DNA of 39,623 bases from an uncultured Haliea sp. (GTDB lineage: Bacteria > Pseudomonadota > Gammaproteobacteria > Pseudomonadales > Halieaceae), in assembly GCA_913061115.1 (NCBI GenBank), contig CAJXTK010000009.1, forward strand, positions 1-39,623, given 5' to 3'. A program made the translations under genes and the position numbers. Positions 16,047 through 24,939 of the stretch are shown here, piece after piece. How positions within the stretch are numbered: position 1 is the first letter of the stretch; the number at the start of each line of letters is the position of its first letter. The notes under the pieces are model-generated. The model was not told the origin of the DNA. It saw only the letters and a list, made by a program, of their open reading frames with translations, and ran no database searches.

Positions 16047-17024
16047 ATGATTTCTCGCAGGTTAATCCGCACCGACCTTAATCTATTGGTTGTACTACAG
16101 GTTCTTCTCGAAGAGCATAATGTTACGCGAGCGGCAGAGCGCTTGTCCGTGTCCCAGCCGGCGATGAGCAGGACGTTACAGAGATTGCGCGATACGTTTG
16201 AAGACGAGCTGTTCACCCGCACTGCGCACGGCCTCGTGCCAACACCGCGCGCGGAGGAATTGCGTCGGGAGCTCCCTGATCTGCTGGAAAACATAGAACA
16301 TGTGTTAGGTGACGCGGACTTTAGCCCAGATACCTATGCGGGCTCGTTCAGGTTGTTGATGCCACCCATTTTGTGCGAGTCCCTATTGCCGAGTCTGATG
16401 GCGGAACTGTCAGTCATTGCGCCGCTCGTTCAGATTATGATGTCAGAGGTGCCACCCAATTTTGAAGAACTATTGAGAAAGGGCGAGGCAGACTTTGCCG
16501 CTTTCGTCTCCCTTGAGACGGAGCGGGACATTCATGCAGAGCCCATTGCTGCCATCGCACCGCGCTGTTACATGCGTGTTGGCCATCCATTGGAGGATAA
16601 GCAAATGGACTTACATGATTTTCTCGCTTATCCGCATCTGCGCCTTTATCTTCCTGGTCTGGCACGGGGGAACTCCAGTATGGTGGATGATGTGCTTGGC
16701 GAGTATGGCGTGCTTCGCACCATCGTTTTGGAAACGACACAGTTTTCTTCAGCCGTTGGCGTACTCACCCGCACGGACTCGTTACTCGTGGCCAATGCGG
16801 GTTTTCAAGAGAGCGGTCTCTACCATGAGCGTATTTTGGGTCAAGAGCTGCCAGCAGAGCTGCAGAGCATGATTCATAACACGCACAGCCCCAACAGAGG
16901 CAAGATGTCGCTCATGCGCCACACACGCACTTCCCGTAGCGCACCCCACCAGTGGATGCGAGCACTGCTGATGAAGCTGTTGACCAGTTCGCCGGCCGCG
17001 GAGGAGCCTACCACCCCAGTTTGA
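16047..17024 (+). CDS. LysR-family transcriptional regulator
   Basis: This 325-residue regulator has an N-terminal winged helix-turn-helix (residues about 5-65): TDLNLLVVLQVLLEEHNVTR, then AAERLSVSQPAMSRTLQRLR and ELFTRTAHGLVPTPRA. The effector-binding domain follows. The start at ATG 16047 has AGAGG upstream; the open frame extends back to a TTG that would cross the palindrome at 16018-16032. It lies 203 bases upstream of, and on the same strand as, the isobutyryl-CoA catabolic genes, so control of that operon is plausible. The inducer is unknown. Confidence 0.87.
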   Translation: MISRRLIRTDLNLLVVLQVLLEEHNVTRAAERLSVSQPAMSRTLQRLRDTFEDELFTRTAHGLVPTPRAEELRRELPDLLENIEHVLGDADFSPDTYAGSFRLLMPPILCESLLPSLMAELSVIAPLVQIMMSEVPPNFEELLRKGEADFAAFVSLETERDIHAEPIAAIAPRCYMRVGHPLEDKQMDLHDFLAYPHLRLYLPGLARGNSSMVDDVLGEYGVLRTIVLETTQFSSAVGVLTRTDSLLVANAGFQESGLYHERILGQELPAELQSMIHNTHSPNRGKMSLMRHTRTSRSAPHQWMRALLMKLLTSSPAAEEPTTPV

Positions 17025-17227
17025 GAGTATACTGGCCGCCTGTGCTTATTATGCGGCGGTCTGCGCTAGCCAAGAAATAGCCATATAGCTAATAATAAGA
17101 ACACTTTAGTCTCTTTAGAGCGCGCTTTGGGCATTTGTAGCCTAGCGCTCAGATTTTGACCACTTGGTGATGTGTGGGCAGCCATCGACTGCACCCGCGC
17201 CAGTAACTAACAGCGGAGCTCAGGGCA

Positions 17228-18637
17228 ATGGAAGACAATGAGGAATTGATAACAGCCAAAGAGGAGGTGGCCGTTATGATGGCGCGCGCACGCGCGGCTC
17301 AGGAGCAGATCGCCGACTATACCCAGGAGCAGGTGAACGAACTGATAACAGCGATGGTCTGGTCGGTTGGCCGTGAAGACCGCTCAGAAGAAATTGCCCG
17401 TTTGGCGATTGATGAAACGCAGCTCGGCAACTACGAGGGTAAGTACCTCAAGATCCATCGCAAAACCCGCGCCACCTTGATGGACATCATCGGTGATAAA
17501 TCTGTGGGTGTGATCGAGGAGATTCCGGAGCGCAACATTGTGAAGATCGCGAAGCCAGTAGGCGTCATCGGGGCATTGTCACCGTCCACTAACCCAGAAG
17601 CGACGCCCGTTATTAAGGCCATCTCTGCGGTCAAGGGTCGCAATGCCATCATCGTGGCACCGCATCCCCGCGCTAAGCTGACGAATAAGAAGATTTGCGA
17701 CTATATGCGCGAGGCTATCGTGGCTATGGGTGGGCCGGCAGACCTGGTGCAGAGTATCGATGTTCCCTCGCTGGACAAGACTAATGAGCTGATGCGGCAG
17801 TGCGACCGCATTCTGGCGACTGGCGGTGCGGCAATGGTGAGTGCAGCGTATTCTTCCGGCACCCCAGCTCTGGGTGTGGGCGTCGGTAACGCCGTCATCA
17901 CGGTCGATGATTCTGCCGACCTCGATGAAGCTGCGGACAAAATTCGCATTTCGAAAACGCTGGATCTTGCAGCGTCGTGCTCTTCGGATAATGCTGTACT
18001 CGTGTTTGAGTCGGTCTATGATGAGTTTTTAGCGAAGCTCAATCACGCGGGAGGTCATGTCATTGAGGGCGAAGACAAGGAGAAGTTGCAGCGCGCTTTG
18101 TGGCATGACGGCCACCTAAATCCTGGCATCGTGGCTCAGCATGCTGTCAGCATCGCCGCTCAGGCTGGCATCGACCTGCCTGAAGGCAAGCAGTTTCTGA
18201 TCGTACCGGAAACCGGCACTGGCCCGGACTACCCATTCTCTGGTGAGAAGCTAACTGTCACCATGGCCCTTTACAAGGTTACCAATATTGATGAGGCCAT
18301 CGAGCTAACCAATAGCATCCAAGCCTACCAGGGTCAGGGTCACAGCTGTGGTATCTACTCCTACAATGAACACAATATCATGAAGCTGGCGATGGCCACC
18401 CGCACATCGCGGGTGATGGTCAACCAACCGCAGGCCGCGTCAAACAGCGGTAACGTCTGGAACGGCATGCGCCAGACCTTCTCTCTAGGTTGTGGTTCAT
18501 GGGGTGGTAATGGCATCAATCACAATATTACCTGGCGCGACCTGATTAATGAGACCTGGGTTTCCAAACCGTTAGCAGTCAACAAGGTCATCCCCTCGGA
18601 TGACGAGCTTTTTAGTTCTGTGATGGGAAGATTTTAA
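17228..18637 (+). CDS. CoA-acylating aldehyde dehydrogenase (AdhE/PduP/SauS type)
   Basis: This 469-residue enzyme should oxidise an aldehyde to an acyl-CoA with NAD(P) and CoA. It has the acylating-family motifs PVGVIGALSPSTNPEATPVI (110-129), RNAIIVAPHPRAK (138-150), SSGTPALGVGVGNAV, the nucleophile Cys251 in ASCSSDNAVL, and the EKLTVTMALYKV strand. It resembles SauS-like sulfoacetaldehyde and PduP/AdhE enzymes, not the mmsA-type methylmalonate-semialdehyde dehydrogenase family. It is the first gene of the valine-like operon (29-base gap to the next), in the place where mmsA usually lies. Methylmalonate semialdehyde is therefore the likely substrate (inference). No C-terminal alcohol dehydrogenase domain is present. 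Confidence 0.88.
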   Translation: MEDNEELITAKEEVAVMMARARAAQEQIADYTQEQVNELITAMVWSVGREDRSEEIARLAIDETQLGNYEGKYLKIHRKTRATLMDIIGDKSVGVIEEIPERNIVKIAKPVGVIGALSPSTNPEATPVIKAISAVKGRNAIIVAPHPRAKLTNKKICDYMREAIVAMGGPADLVQSIDVPSLDKTNELMRQCDRILATGGAAMVSAAYSSGTPALGVGVGNAVITVDDSADLDEAADKIRISKTLDLAASCSSDNAVLVFESVYDEFLAKLNHAGGHVIEGEDKEKLQRALWHDGHLNPGIVAQHAVSIAAQAGIDLPEGKQFLIVPETGTGPDYPFSGEKLTVTMALYKVTNIDEAIELTNSIQAYQGQGHSCGIYSYNEHNIMKLAMATRTSRVMVNQPQAASNSGNVWNGMRQTFSLGCGSWGGNGINHNITWRDLINETWVSKPLAVNKVIPSDDELFSSVMGRF

Positions 18638-18666
18638 AGCGGCAACGCTGGTCCAAGGAGACAAGT

Positions 18667-19827
18667 ATGGATTTTTCCCTGACAGAAGACCAACACGCAT
18701 TTGTTGCCAGCGCACGCGCATTTTCAGCGGGCGCACTGGCACCCCATGCGGCTGCCTGGGACGCACAGTCGATTTTCCCTAAAGACGCACTGCGCCAGGC
18801 AGGAGAGCTGGGGTTTATGGGAATGTATGCCCCGGAGGCTGCCGGTGGTCTGGGTATGAGTCGTCTCGATGCCAGTATGGTTGTCGAGGAGCTGGCCAGG
18901 GGTTGCACTGCGACTGCGGCGTTTCTCACTATTCACAACATGGCGACCAGTATGGTGGGCAAGTACTGTACTGATGGGGTGATCGAGCACTGGTGTCCGG
19001 ACCTGGTTATGGGAACCAAGCTTGCATCTTATTGCCTGACCGAACCGGGCGCAGGTTCGGACGCAGCCTCATTGGTGACTCGTGCGGTGCGAGAGGGCGA
19101 TGATTACATCGTTAATGGCACCAAAATTTTTATCTCAGGGGCCGGGGATACGGAGGTTCTTGTGGTTATGTTGCGTACCGGGGACAGTGGCCCAAAGGGC
19201 ATTTCAGCGCTGCTGATCCCTGCCGATGCTGCCGGCATTTCCTATGGCAAGAAGGAAGACAAGATGGGTTGGAATGCCCAGCCTACGCGTTCGATCACCT
19301 TTGACCAAGTGCGGGTGCCTGTCGCCAATCGGCTGGGAGCTGAAGGTCAGGGCTTTGCGATTGCGATGGAAGGCTTAGATGGTGGCCGCATTAATATTGC
19401 CACCTGTAGTGTTGGCACGGCTCAGCAAGCGTTAGAAGAGGCCACGGCTTACGTTCGTGAACGCAAACAATTTGATACCGCGATTGCAGACTTTCAGTCG
19501 ACACAATTTAAATTGGCTGACATGCTCACCGAGCTCGTGGCCGCGCGACAGATGGTGCGCCTCGCAGCCTATAAACTGGATACCAAGGACTCTCAGGCCT
19601 CGACCTATTGTGCGATGGCGAAGCGCTTTGCTACTGACGTAGGCTTCAATGTCTGTAACGATGCCCTACAATTGTTTGGCGGCTACGGCTATATAAAGGA
19701 ATACCCGATGGAGCGCCATGTTCGCGATACTCGTGTGCATCAGATTCTGGAGGGTACGAATGAAATCATGCGGGTGATTGTTTCCCGCAGACTGTTAATG
19801 GATGGAGCACTGGAGGTTATTAAGTGA
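18667..19827 (+). CDS. Acyl-CoA dehydrogenase, probably isobutyryl-CoA dehydrogenase
   Basis: This 386-residue FAD enzyme inserts a double bond between C2 and C3 of an acyl-CoA. The family signatures are CLTEPGAGSDAASL (FAD-binding region), the KMGWNAQPTRSITFDQVRVP segment, and the C-terminal DTRVHQILEGTNEIMRVIV with catalytic Glu362. The CTATAAFLTIHNMA stretch resembles isobutyryl-CoA dehydrogenase (ACAD8). Position in the operon, before enoyl-CoA hydratase and 3-hydroxyisobutyryl-CoA hydrolase, supports isobutyryl-CoA (from valine) as substrate. AAGGAG precedes the ATG. Its stop overlaps the next gene's GTG. Confidence 0.9.
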   Translation: MDFSLTEDQHAFVASARAFSAGALAPHAAAWDAQSIFPKDALRQAGELGFMGMYAPEAAGGLGMSRLDASMVVEELARGCTATAAFLTIHNMATSMVGKYCTDGVIEHWCPDLVMGTKLASYCLTEPGAGSDAASLVTRAVREGDDYIVNGTKIFISGAGDTEVLVVMLRTGDSGPKGISALLIPADAAGISYGKKEDKMGWNAQPTRSITFDQVRVPVANRLGAEGQGFAIAMEGLDGGRINIATCSVGTAQQALEEATAYVRERKQFDTAIADFQSTQFKLADMLTELVAARQMVRLAAYKLDTKDSQASTYCAMAKRFATDVGFNVCNDALQLFGGYGYIKEYPMERHVRDTRVHQILEGTNEIMRVIVSRRLLMDGALEVIK

Positions 19828-20612
19828 GTTTAAGTACATCAGAGAAATTGAAAGTAGAACTGCGGGGGCACACGGCTCTGGTTACGATAGACAACCCTGG
19901 CGCAAATACCTGGGACACAGAAAGCCTGCCGGCGCTTAAAAGTTTAGTGGAAAAGTTGAACGACGAAAAAAAAGTGTATGCACTGGTATTGACCGGTGCT
20001 GGGGAAAAGTTCTTTTCCGCCGGAGCAGACCTTAAGCTGTTTGCCGATGGCGACCCGATAACTGCCAGCAATATGGCGCAGTTTTTCGGAGAAGCGTTTG
20101 AGGCCCTGGCAGACTTTCGGGGCGTATCCATTGCTGCGATCAATGGGTTTGCCATGGGTGGGGGCCTGGAAGCTGCGATGGCTTGTGACATTCGTATTGC
20201 TGAGGAACAGGCGCAAATGGCGTTGCCGGAGGCGAAGGTCGGCTTGTTGCCCTGTGCGGGAGGAACTCAACGCCTGTCATGGTTGGTGGGCGAGGGTTGG
20301 GCAAAGCGTATGATTCTCTGTGGCGAGCGTATCAATGCTTCTACAGCAGAGCGTATTGGTCTGGTAGAAGAAGTGGTCGGCAAGGGCGAAGCCCTCGAAA
20401 GAGCACTTGCGTTAGCGGAACAGGTTGGCGATCAAAGCCCGACATCAATCGCCTTTTGCAAGCGTTTGGTGCACAGCGGTCGTAATACTGTGCTCGCTGC
20501 TGGCTTGCAGGGTGAGCGCGACATGTTTATAGAATTATTTTCTACACAGGACCAGAGCGAAGGTGTGAATGCCTTTCTGGAAAAGCGCAAGCCCGTTTGG
20601 AAGAACTGCTAA
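19824..20612 (+). CDS. Enoyl-CoA hydratase (methacrylyl-CoA hydratase role)
   Basis: This 262-residue crotonase-fold enzyme has the oxyanion loops AGADL (66-70) and MGGGLEAAM, and both hydratase glutamates, Glu116 in GGGLEAAMACDIRI and Glu136 in ALPEAKVGLLPCAGGTQR. It is therefore likely an active hydratase. The start is GTG, four bases overlapping the stop of the acyl-CoA dehydrogenase gene (GTGA), which suggests translational coupling. In this operon the expected reaction is methacrylyl-CoA to 3-hydroxyisobutyryl-CoA. Confidence 0.9.
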   Translation: MSLSTSEKLKVELRGHTALVTIDNPGANTWDTESLPALKSLVEKLNDEKKVYALVLTGAGEKFFSAGADLKLFADGDPITASNMAQFFGEAFEALADFRGVSIAAINGFAMGGGLEAAMACDIRIAEEQAQMALPEAKVGLLPCAGGTQRLSWLVGEGWAKRMILCGERINASTAERIGLVEEVVGKGEALERALALAEQVGDQSPTSIAFCKRLVHSGRNTVLAAGLQGERDMFIELFSTQDQSEGVNAFLEKRKPVWKNC

Positions 20613-20623
20613 GGAACGCCCTT

Positions 20624-21736
20624 ATGTCTGAGCCATCGGTCATGTTCCAGGAGCTGCCTGCGGCTTCCGGAAAATTGGGTCTGGTAACGCTGAATGTTGC
20701 CGCCACGCTGAATTCTCTCACATTGGAAATGGTCGACCTGTTGCAAGAAAAGCTGGATGCTTGGCTGCATGATGATGCTATCGCCGCTGTTTTTATTGAG
20801 GGTGCTGGAGAGAAAGCCTTTTGCGCCGGAGGCGATATACAGGCGCTGCACCAGTCCGCGGTAGCCACGCCCGGCGGTCCCTGTGACTACGCCGAAAATT
20901 TTTTCGCGCGCGAATACCGCTTGAATTACACGCTTTATACTTATCGTAAGCCAATCATTTGCTGGGGCCACGGTATTGTGATGGGTGGTGGTCTGGGTGT
21001 TATGGCGGGATGTTCACACCGAGTAGTGACAGAAAAAACGCGCATTGCTATGCCGGAAGTCACGATTGCCCTGTTTCCTGATGTAGGAGGCACCTGGTTT
21101 TTGAATCACATGCCAGCAAGCTCCGGGACGTTTCTCGCCTTGACCGGTGCATCGATCAATGCTGCAGATGCGATCTATACAGGCATTGCTGACCGATTTA
21201 TTTCCAGCGAGCGTAAACCCGAAGTGCTAGAACAGCTACTGTGTCAGGACTGGGGGGCTGAGCCCCCGACTAACCACGCGCTGGCTCGTCATGTGCTGCG
21301 CTCGTTTGCAGAGCAAAGTCTTGATCAGTGCCCGGTCGGTCAGGTTGAGTCTCACCTGAGTGCGATTAATACGTTGTGTGATGGAGATGACATCCACGAG
21401 ATCATCGACAATATCGCGTCTCTACAGACGAGCGACCCTTGGTTGTCCAAAGCCAGTGAAAGTCTTTCTCGCGGATCTCCACTAGCCGCACTGTGGATTT
21501 TTCGGCAGTTGCTGGAGTTGCGCCATGCCTCACTGAAAGAAGTTTTTCAGTCCGAAATACAGCTGGTGACCAATATTGTGCGACACCCGGAGTTCGCAGA
21601 GGGGGTTCGCGCGCTGTTGATCGACAAAGACCGCAGTCCTTCATGGCAGTATCAATCCTCGCGCGATGTGCCGGCAGGCGTGTTGGCAGCTTTTTTTGAC
21701 GCGCCCTGGGATATTAACCCTTTGGCTGATTTGTAA
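20624..21736 (+). CDS. 3-hydroxyisobutyryl-CoA hydrolase
   Basis: This 370-residue crotonase-superfamily thioesterase releases 3-hydroxyisobutyrate from its CoA ester. Key features are the FCAGGDIQALHQ loop, MGGGLGVMAGCSHRVVTEKT, and MPEVTIALFPDVGGTWFL with catalytic Glu145 and Asp153. The longer C-terminal part (over 100 residues past the core) is the HIBCH type and distinguishes it from hydratases. The start at ATG 20624 has AAGGA upstream; the open frame runs further back into the previous gene and is rejected. It is 11 bases downstream of the hydratase stop. Confidence 0.92.
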   Translation: MSEPSVMFQELPAASGKLGLVTLNVAATLNSLTLEMVDLLQEKLDAWLHDDAIAAVFIEGAGEKAFCAGGDIQALHQSAVATPGGPCDYAENFFAREYRLNYTLYTYRKPIICWGHGIVMGGGLGVMAGCSHRVVTEKTRIAMPEVTIALFPDVGGTWFLNHMPASSGTFLALTGASINAADAIYTGIADRFISSERKPEVLEQLLCQDWGAEPPTNHALARHVLRSFAEQSLDQCPVGQVESHLSAINTLCDGDDIHEIIDNIASLQTSDPWLSKASESLSRGSPLAALWIFRQLLELRHASLKEVFQSEIQLVTNIVRHPEFAEGVRALLIDKDRSPSWQYQSSRDVPAGVLAAFFDAPWDINPLADL

Positions 21737-21762
21737 CGTGTAATTGTTAGAGGGATAACTGA

Positions 21763-22659
21763 ATGGCAGATGTAGGCTTTATTGGTCTTGGCAACATGGG
21801 CGGTCCTATGGCCATCAATTTGGTCAAGGCCGGGCATACGGTTGTTGTCTTCGACCTTTCTCAGGTGGCCTGCGACCAGTTGCGGAAAAAGGGGGCCTCA
21901 GTCGCCGGTTCGGCCGCGGAAGCTGTGGCTGGAGTGGACTATGTGATGTCGATGTTGCCAGCGGGTAAGCACGTTGCCGAACTCTATCTCGGAGACGGCG
22001 GTTTATTGTCGAAACTGGATGGTTCTGTCACGATTCTCGATTGCAGCACTATTGACGCTGCGACCGCGCGGCGGGTCGGTGAGGCGGCGGTCGAATCAGG
22101 CATAGGCTTTATGGACGCGCCGGTTTCAGGCGGAGTGGCCGCGGCCACTGCAGGGACCTTGGCGTTCATGTGCGGTGGTGATGCTGACACTTTTGAGAAA
22201 GCGCGAGTGATTCTGAAAGATTTGGGTAAAAATATTTTTCACGCTGGGCCTGCAGGAGCCGGACAAGTTGCCAAAGGCTGCAATAATATGCTCCTGGCTA
22301 TTCATATGATTGGGACCTGCGAGGCCCTGGAAATGGGAGCGCGCAATGGCCTCGATCCAAAGGTGTTGTCTGAGATTATGCTGGCCAGTTCGGGCCGCAA
22401 CTGGTCATTGGAAGTCTACAATCCTTATCCTGGCGTCATGGACACTGCCCCGGCCAGCAACGGTTACCAACCAGGGTTCATGGTTGATTTGATGGTCAAG
22501 GATCTGGGTTTAGCGATGGAAATTGCACAGCAATGTGACATCGATAATGCCATGGGGCAATTGGCCGCAGCGCTTTATGGCCAGCATCAACAGGCTGGTA
22601 ACGGGAAGCGCGACTTTTCCAGTATTTTGCAGAAGTTGCAGAATGAAATCAGCGCTTAA
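21763..22659 (+). CDS. mmsB: 3-hydroxyisobutyrate dehydrogenase
   Basis: This 298-residue NAD-dependent enzyme converts 3-hydroxyisobutyrate to methylmalonate semialdehyde. It has the cofactor loop VGFIGLGNMGGPMA (4-17), the substrate-binding DAPVSGG (118-124), the catalytic Lys171 in GAGQVAKGCNNML, and a typical C-terminal helical domain. AGAGGGA precedes the ATG. It follows the hydrolase gene by 26 bases and completes the sequence from isobutyryl-CoA to the semialdehyde. The gene does not lead to an mmsA in this window; the acylating dehydrogenase at the head of the operon could do that step. Confidence 0.93.
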   Translation: MADVGFIGLGNMGGPMAINLVKAGHTVVVFDLSQVACDQLRKKGASVAGSAAEAVAGVDYVMSMLPAGKHVAELYLGDGGLLSKLDGSVTILDCSTIDAATARRVGEAAVESGIGFMDAPVSGGVAAATAGTLAFMCGGDADTFEKARVILKDLGKNIFHAGPAGAGQVAKGCNNMLLAIHMIGTCEALEMGARNGLDPKVLSEIMLASSGRNWSLEVYNPYPGVMDTAPASNGYQPGFMVDLMVKDLGLAMEIAQQCDIDNAMGQLAAALYGQHQQAGNGKRDFSSILQKLQNEISA

Positions 22660-22903
22660 ATGAAAGCACAACCTGTCGCCGTGATACACGCAGAGACTCT
22701 AGCAGTAGGGGCTGACGCTAATAGCATTTAGCTCGGCATCCGGCCGGTGGAGCTAACAGGTGTTTGGCTGCGCTGCCTGCGCGATTTCTCGCGGTGTGAG
22801 TGTGACAGTGCAGGTACCGCATTCAGACTGGCCTATTTCGACATGGATCAGACATGCTCGAACGCGTAATCTGGAGTCTCAAAAACTACCGCAAGGATTC
22901 TAT

Positions 22904-23707
22904 ATGTCATTTGTTCTCGTGGAAAAACCGCGCCCCTACATCACGCTTATTACTTTGAATCGACCTGAACGTATGAATGCCATGGCGTTTGATGTAATGG
23001 TGCCTTTTAAGGAAGCACTAGAAGAGGTCAGTTTCGACAACGATACTCGGGTCGTGATCGTGACGGGCGCAGGTGCCGGTTTCTGTGCCGGTGCAGACCT
23101 TCAAGACCCCGGCTGGTTAGCGATTTTTGATGGTTTGACTATTCCTGGTATCGCGCGGCGGGCCATGCGGATTCTAGATGATGTGGTCAAGGCAATTCAC
23201 AATATGCACCAGCCTGTCATCGGCGCCATTAACGGCCCAGCCATTGGTGGCGGATTCTGCCTAGCCATGGCAACCGACATTCGTGTCGCAGCGGATAGTG
23301 CGTACTTTCGCCCAGCGGGCATTAACAATGGACTGACGTCCGCCGAGTTGGGTTTGAGCTATTTATTGCCGCGGGCGATAGGCACCAGTCGTGCTTTCGA
23401 CATTATGTTGACGGGCAGGGACGTGAATGCCGAAGAGGCGCAGCGGATCGGCATGGTGTCGAAGGTTGTCTCGCAGGAACAATTACTGGAGGAATGTTAT
23501 GCCATTGCGGAGCGCATCAATGGTTTTAGTCAGCTGGGCGTGGAGCTGAGCAAACAGATGCTTTGGGCTGGTATGGATGCGGGCAGCTTGCATTCGCATA
23601 TGAATCACGAAGGGCATGCGCAACTGTTTGTGCGCATGACCACCAAAAACTTTGAAGAGTCGATTAAGGCGCGCAAGGAAGGAAGGGCGCCAGATTTCAA
23701 GGACTAA
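22904..23707 (+). CDS. Crotonase-family protein lacking hydratase glutamates
   Basis: This 267-residue enoyl-CoA hydratase/isomerase homologue has the LNRPERMNAM start, oxyanion loops CAGADL and IGGGFCLAM, and a normal C-terminal trimer region. The two hydratase glutamates are absent: Cys119 stands where Glu is found in GGGxE, and Ala138 replaces the second Glu. Glu148 (TSAELG) is in the place used by some isomerase-type members. It is closest in pattern to actinobacterial EchA12-like proteins. The ATG at 22904 has AAGGA upstream. The 244-base gap after mmsB suggests a separate promoter or a loose operon end. Confidence 0.87.
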   Translation: MSFVLVEKPRPYITLITLNRPERMNAMAFDVMVPFKEALEEVSFDNDTRVVIVTGAGAGFCAGADLQDPGWLAIFDGLTIPGIARRAMRILDDVVKAIHNMHQPVIGAINGPAIGGGFCLAMATDIRVAADSAYFRPAGINNGLTSAELGLSYLLPRAIGTSRAFDIMLTGRDVNAEEAQRIGMVSKVVSQEQLLEECYAIAERINGFSQLGVELSKQMLWAGMDAGSLHSHMNHEGHAQLFVRMTTKNFEESIKARKEGRAPDFKD

Positions 23708-23752
23708 TCGTAATGTAGAGGCGGAGAGTGAAATTTCGAAGCTGCCCAAATG

Positions 23753-24343
23753 TTAACTATCGACGGTTTTGACAAACACCCCTTGCAGTAGTTGTGAGTC
23801 TTTGCTTTGCCATATCCACAGGACTGCCGGAGCAAGTGTTGGAACGATCAGTACACTGAACTGGTAAGCAATTGCGATCACCTCCGCGTAGGGAACGAAG
23901 GACTCCGGTTGGTTGAAAAAGGGCGCGCCGACGTTAATCATGAGTTCTTTAAGGCACAGACATACTAGGCCGAATACAAACAGTACGTAGAGGATTAGTG
24001 CGCCCCACAGATAGTCAGCCAGATAGGTTTTTTTTTCTGTGGCGAAATGCAGGGCCGTATAAAAGGGTAAAGAATAGGAAAGAATTCGTGTGTTTATCTC
24101 GAACCCCAAGCGGTATTCGGCCTGACTTAACGGAATAAGCTGCCCGGCATTCTCGCCAAATTCTGTCATTAAAATGGCCTCCGAGCCGCTGGCATACAAC
24201 GCGTTCACCACATCGGGAAACCAGTTAGTAAGAAGCATGCCGACAATGCCGATAGCAGGGAGTGCTATTGGCGCACTAGCGATCGTCCAGAGCGCAAAAA
24301 ATGGAATCAGAAGAGTGAATACGAACAGCAAAAACTGCCGCAT
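23753..24343 (-). CDS. Exosortase H-associated membrane protein
   Basis: This protein of about 196 residues has four or five hydrophobic segments (MRQFLLFVFTLLIPFFALWT, then ALPAIGIVGMLL, LWGALILYVLFVFGLVCLC, IAIAYQFSVLIVPTLAPAVL). The middle soluble part includes QLIPLSQAEYRLGFEINTRI. It lies directly downstream of xrtH, the genomic position of the exosortase H partner membrane protein. The start is either ATG 24343 or TTG 24361; the TTG has GGAG seven bases upstream and would overlap xrtH by eight bases. Its role is unknown; a partner in sorting is inferred. Confidence 0.78.
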   Translation of the reverse strand: MRQFLLFVFTLLIPFFALWTIASAPIALPAIGIVGMLLTNWFPDVVNALYASGSEAILMTEFGENAGQLIPLSQAEYRLGFEINTRILSYSLPFYTALHFATEKKTYLADYLWGALILYVLFVFGLVCLCLKELMINVGAPFFNQPESFVPYAEVIAIAYQFSVLIVPTLAPAVLWIWQSKDSQLLQGVFVKTVDS

Positions 24344-24353
24344 GTGATGTTGT

Positions 24354-24860
24354 TCAGCCAACCGCAGTCTCCAGAGGCTGTGTCTGTTTCGACAGGTAGC
24401 GCAGGTAAAAGATAAAGACCACCAGAACGTCCAGCATGATCAGGGCCGGCCACAGATAAAGGTGTATCCAGGAAAAATATTCTAGATTCCAGTTGCCCAG
24501 ATAAAACAGGCTGATGATACGCACGATATTCAGCACCTGTATGGCGAGAAACCCCAGGCCAATGGCGATGAGGCGGGCACGCCAGCTCCCAGGGAAAGCG
24601 CATATCGCAGCAATTAATACAATGGTGGCTTCTACGCCGTTGCAACCGGCTTCGATGGAAACAGCGAAGCCACTGTCTTTGAATTGGAGGACTTTGCCAT
24701 AGGCGATGACAGAATTATCGAAAGGAAGAATCAGTACAGCGCTGAGATGGGCCAACAGGGATGTGAACGGAGTGATTACGTGTTCCTGCACTGGATTGAG
24801 CATTTCGAGTGTGAACAGGGCTATCAGTATCAGTAAAAAGGTCATTACAAATCGCAGCAT
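24354..24860 (-). CDS. xrtH: Exosortase H (archaeosortase/exosortase family)
   Basis: This 168-residue integral membrane protein has the catalytic triad of exosortases in order: Cys73 in EAGCNGVEA, Arg114 in LNIVRIISLF and His133 in WIHLYLWPAL. Hydrophobic segments run from about residues 5-20, 35-55, 78-95, 97-120 and 137-155. The short length and partner gene fit exosortase H, known to process proteins ending in an IPTLxxWG-type tail. No protein with such a tail was seen in this window. Exosortases work in surface-protein sorting, often linked to exopolysaccharide. Confidence 0.85.
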   Translation of the reverse strand: MLRFVMTFLLILIALFTLEMLNPVQEHVITPFTSLLAHLSAVLILPFDNSVIAYGKVLQFKDSGFAVSIEAGCNGVEATIVLIAAICAFPGSWRARLIAIGLGFLAIQVLNIVRIISLFYLGNWNLEYFSWIHLYLWPALIMLDVLVVFIFYLRYLSKQTQPLETAVG

Positions 24861-24939
24861 GAACCGACTCTTAGGTTACAAAAAATAAAATATTAGCACG
24901 TTGCGGATTGGTTCGACTATTGGCCATCGCGTATCATAT

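Noticed and set aside
22660-22730. 23-codon frame starting right after the mmsB stop (ATG at 22660)
   Set aside because: Too short and without ribosome-binding site or recognisable sequence. The preceding TAA followed by ATG is chance.
22760-22903. 48-residue N-terminal extension of the crotonase
   Set aside because: Family homology and the AAGGA ribosome-binding site point to the ATG at 22904. The extension is Cys/Arg/Trp-rich and unlike any crotonase.
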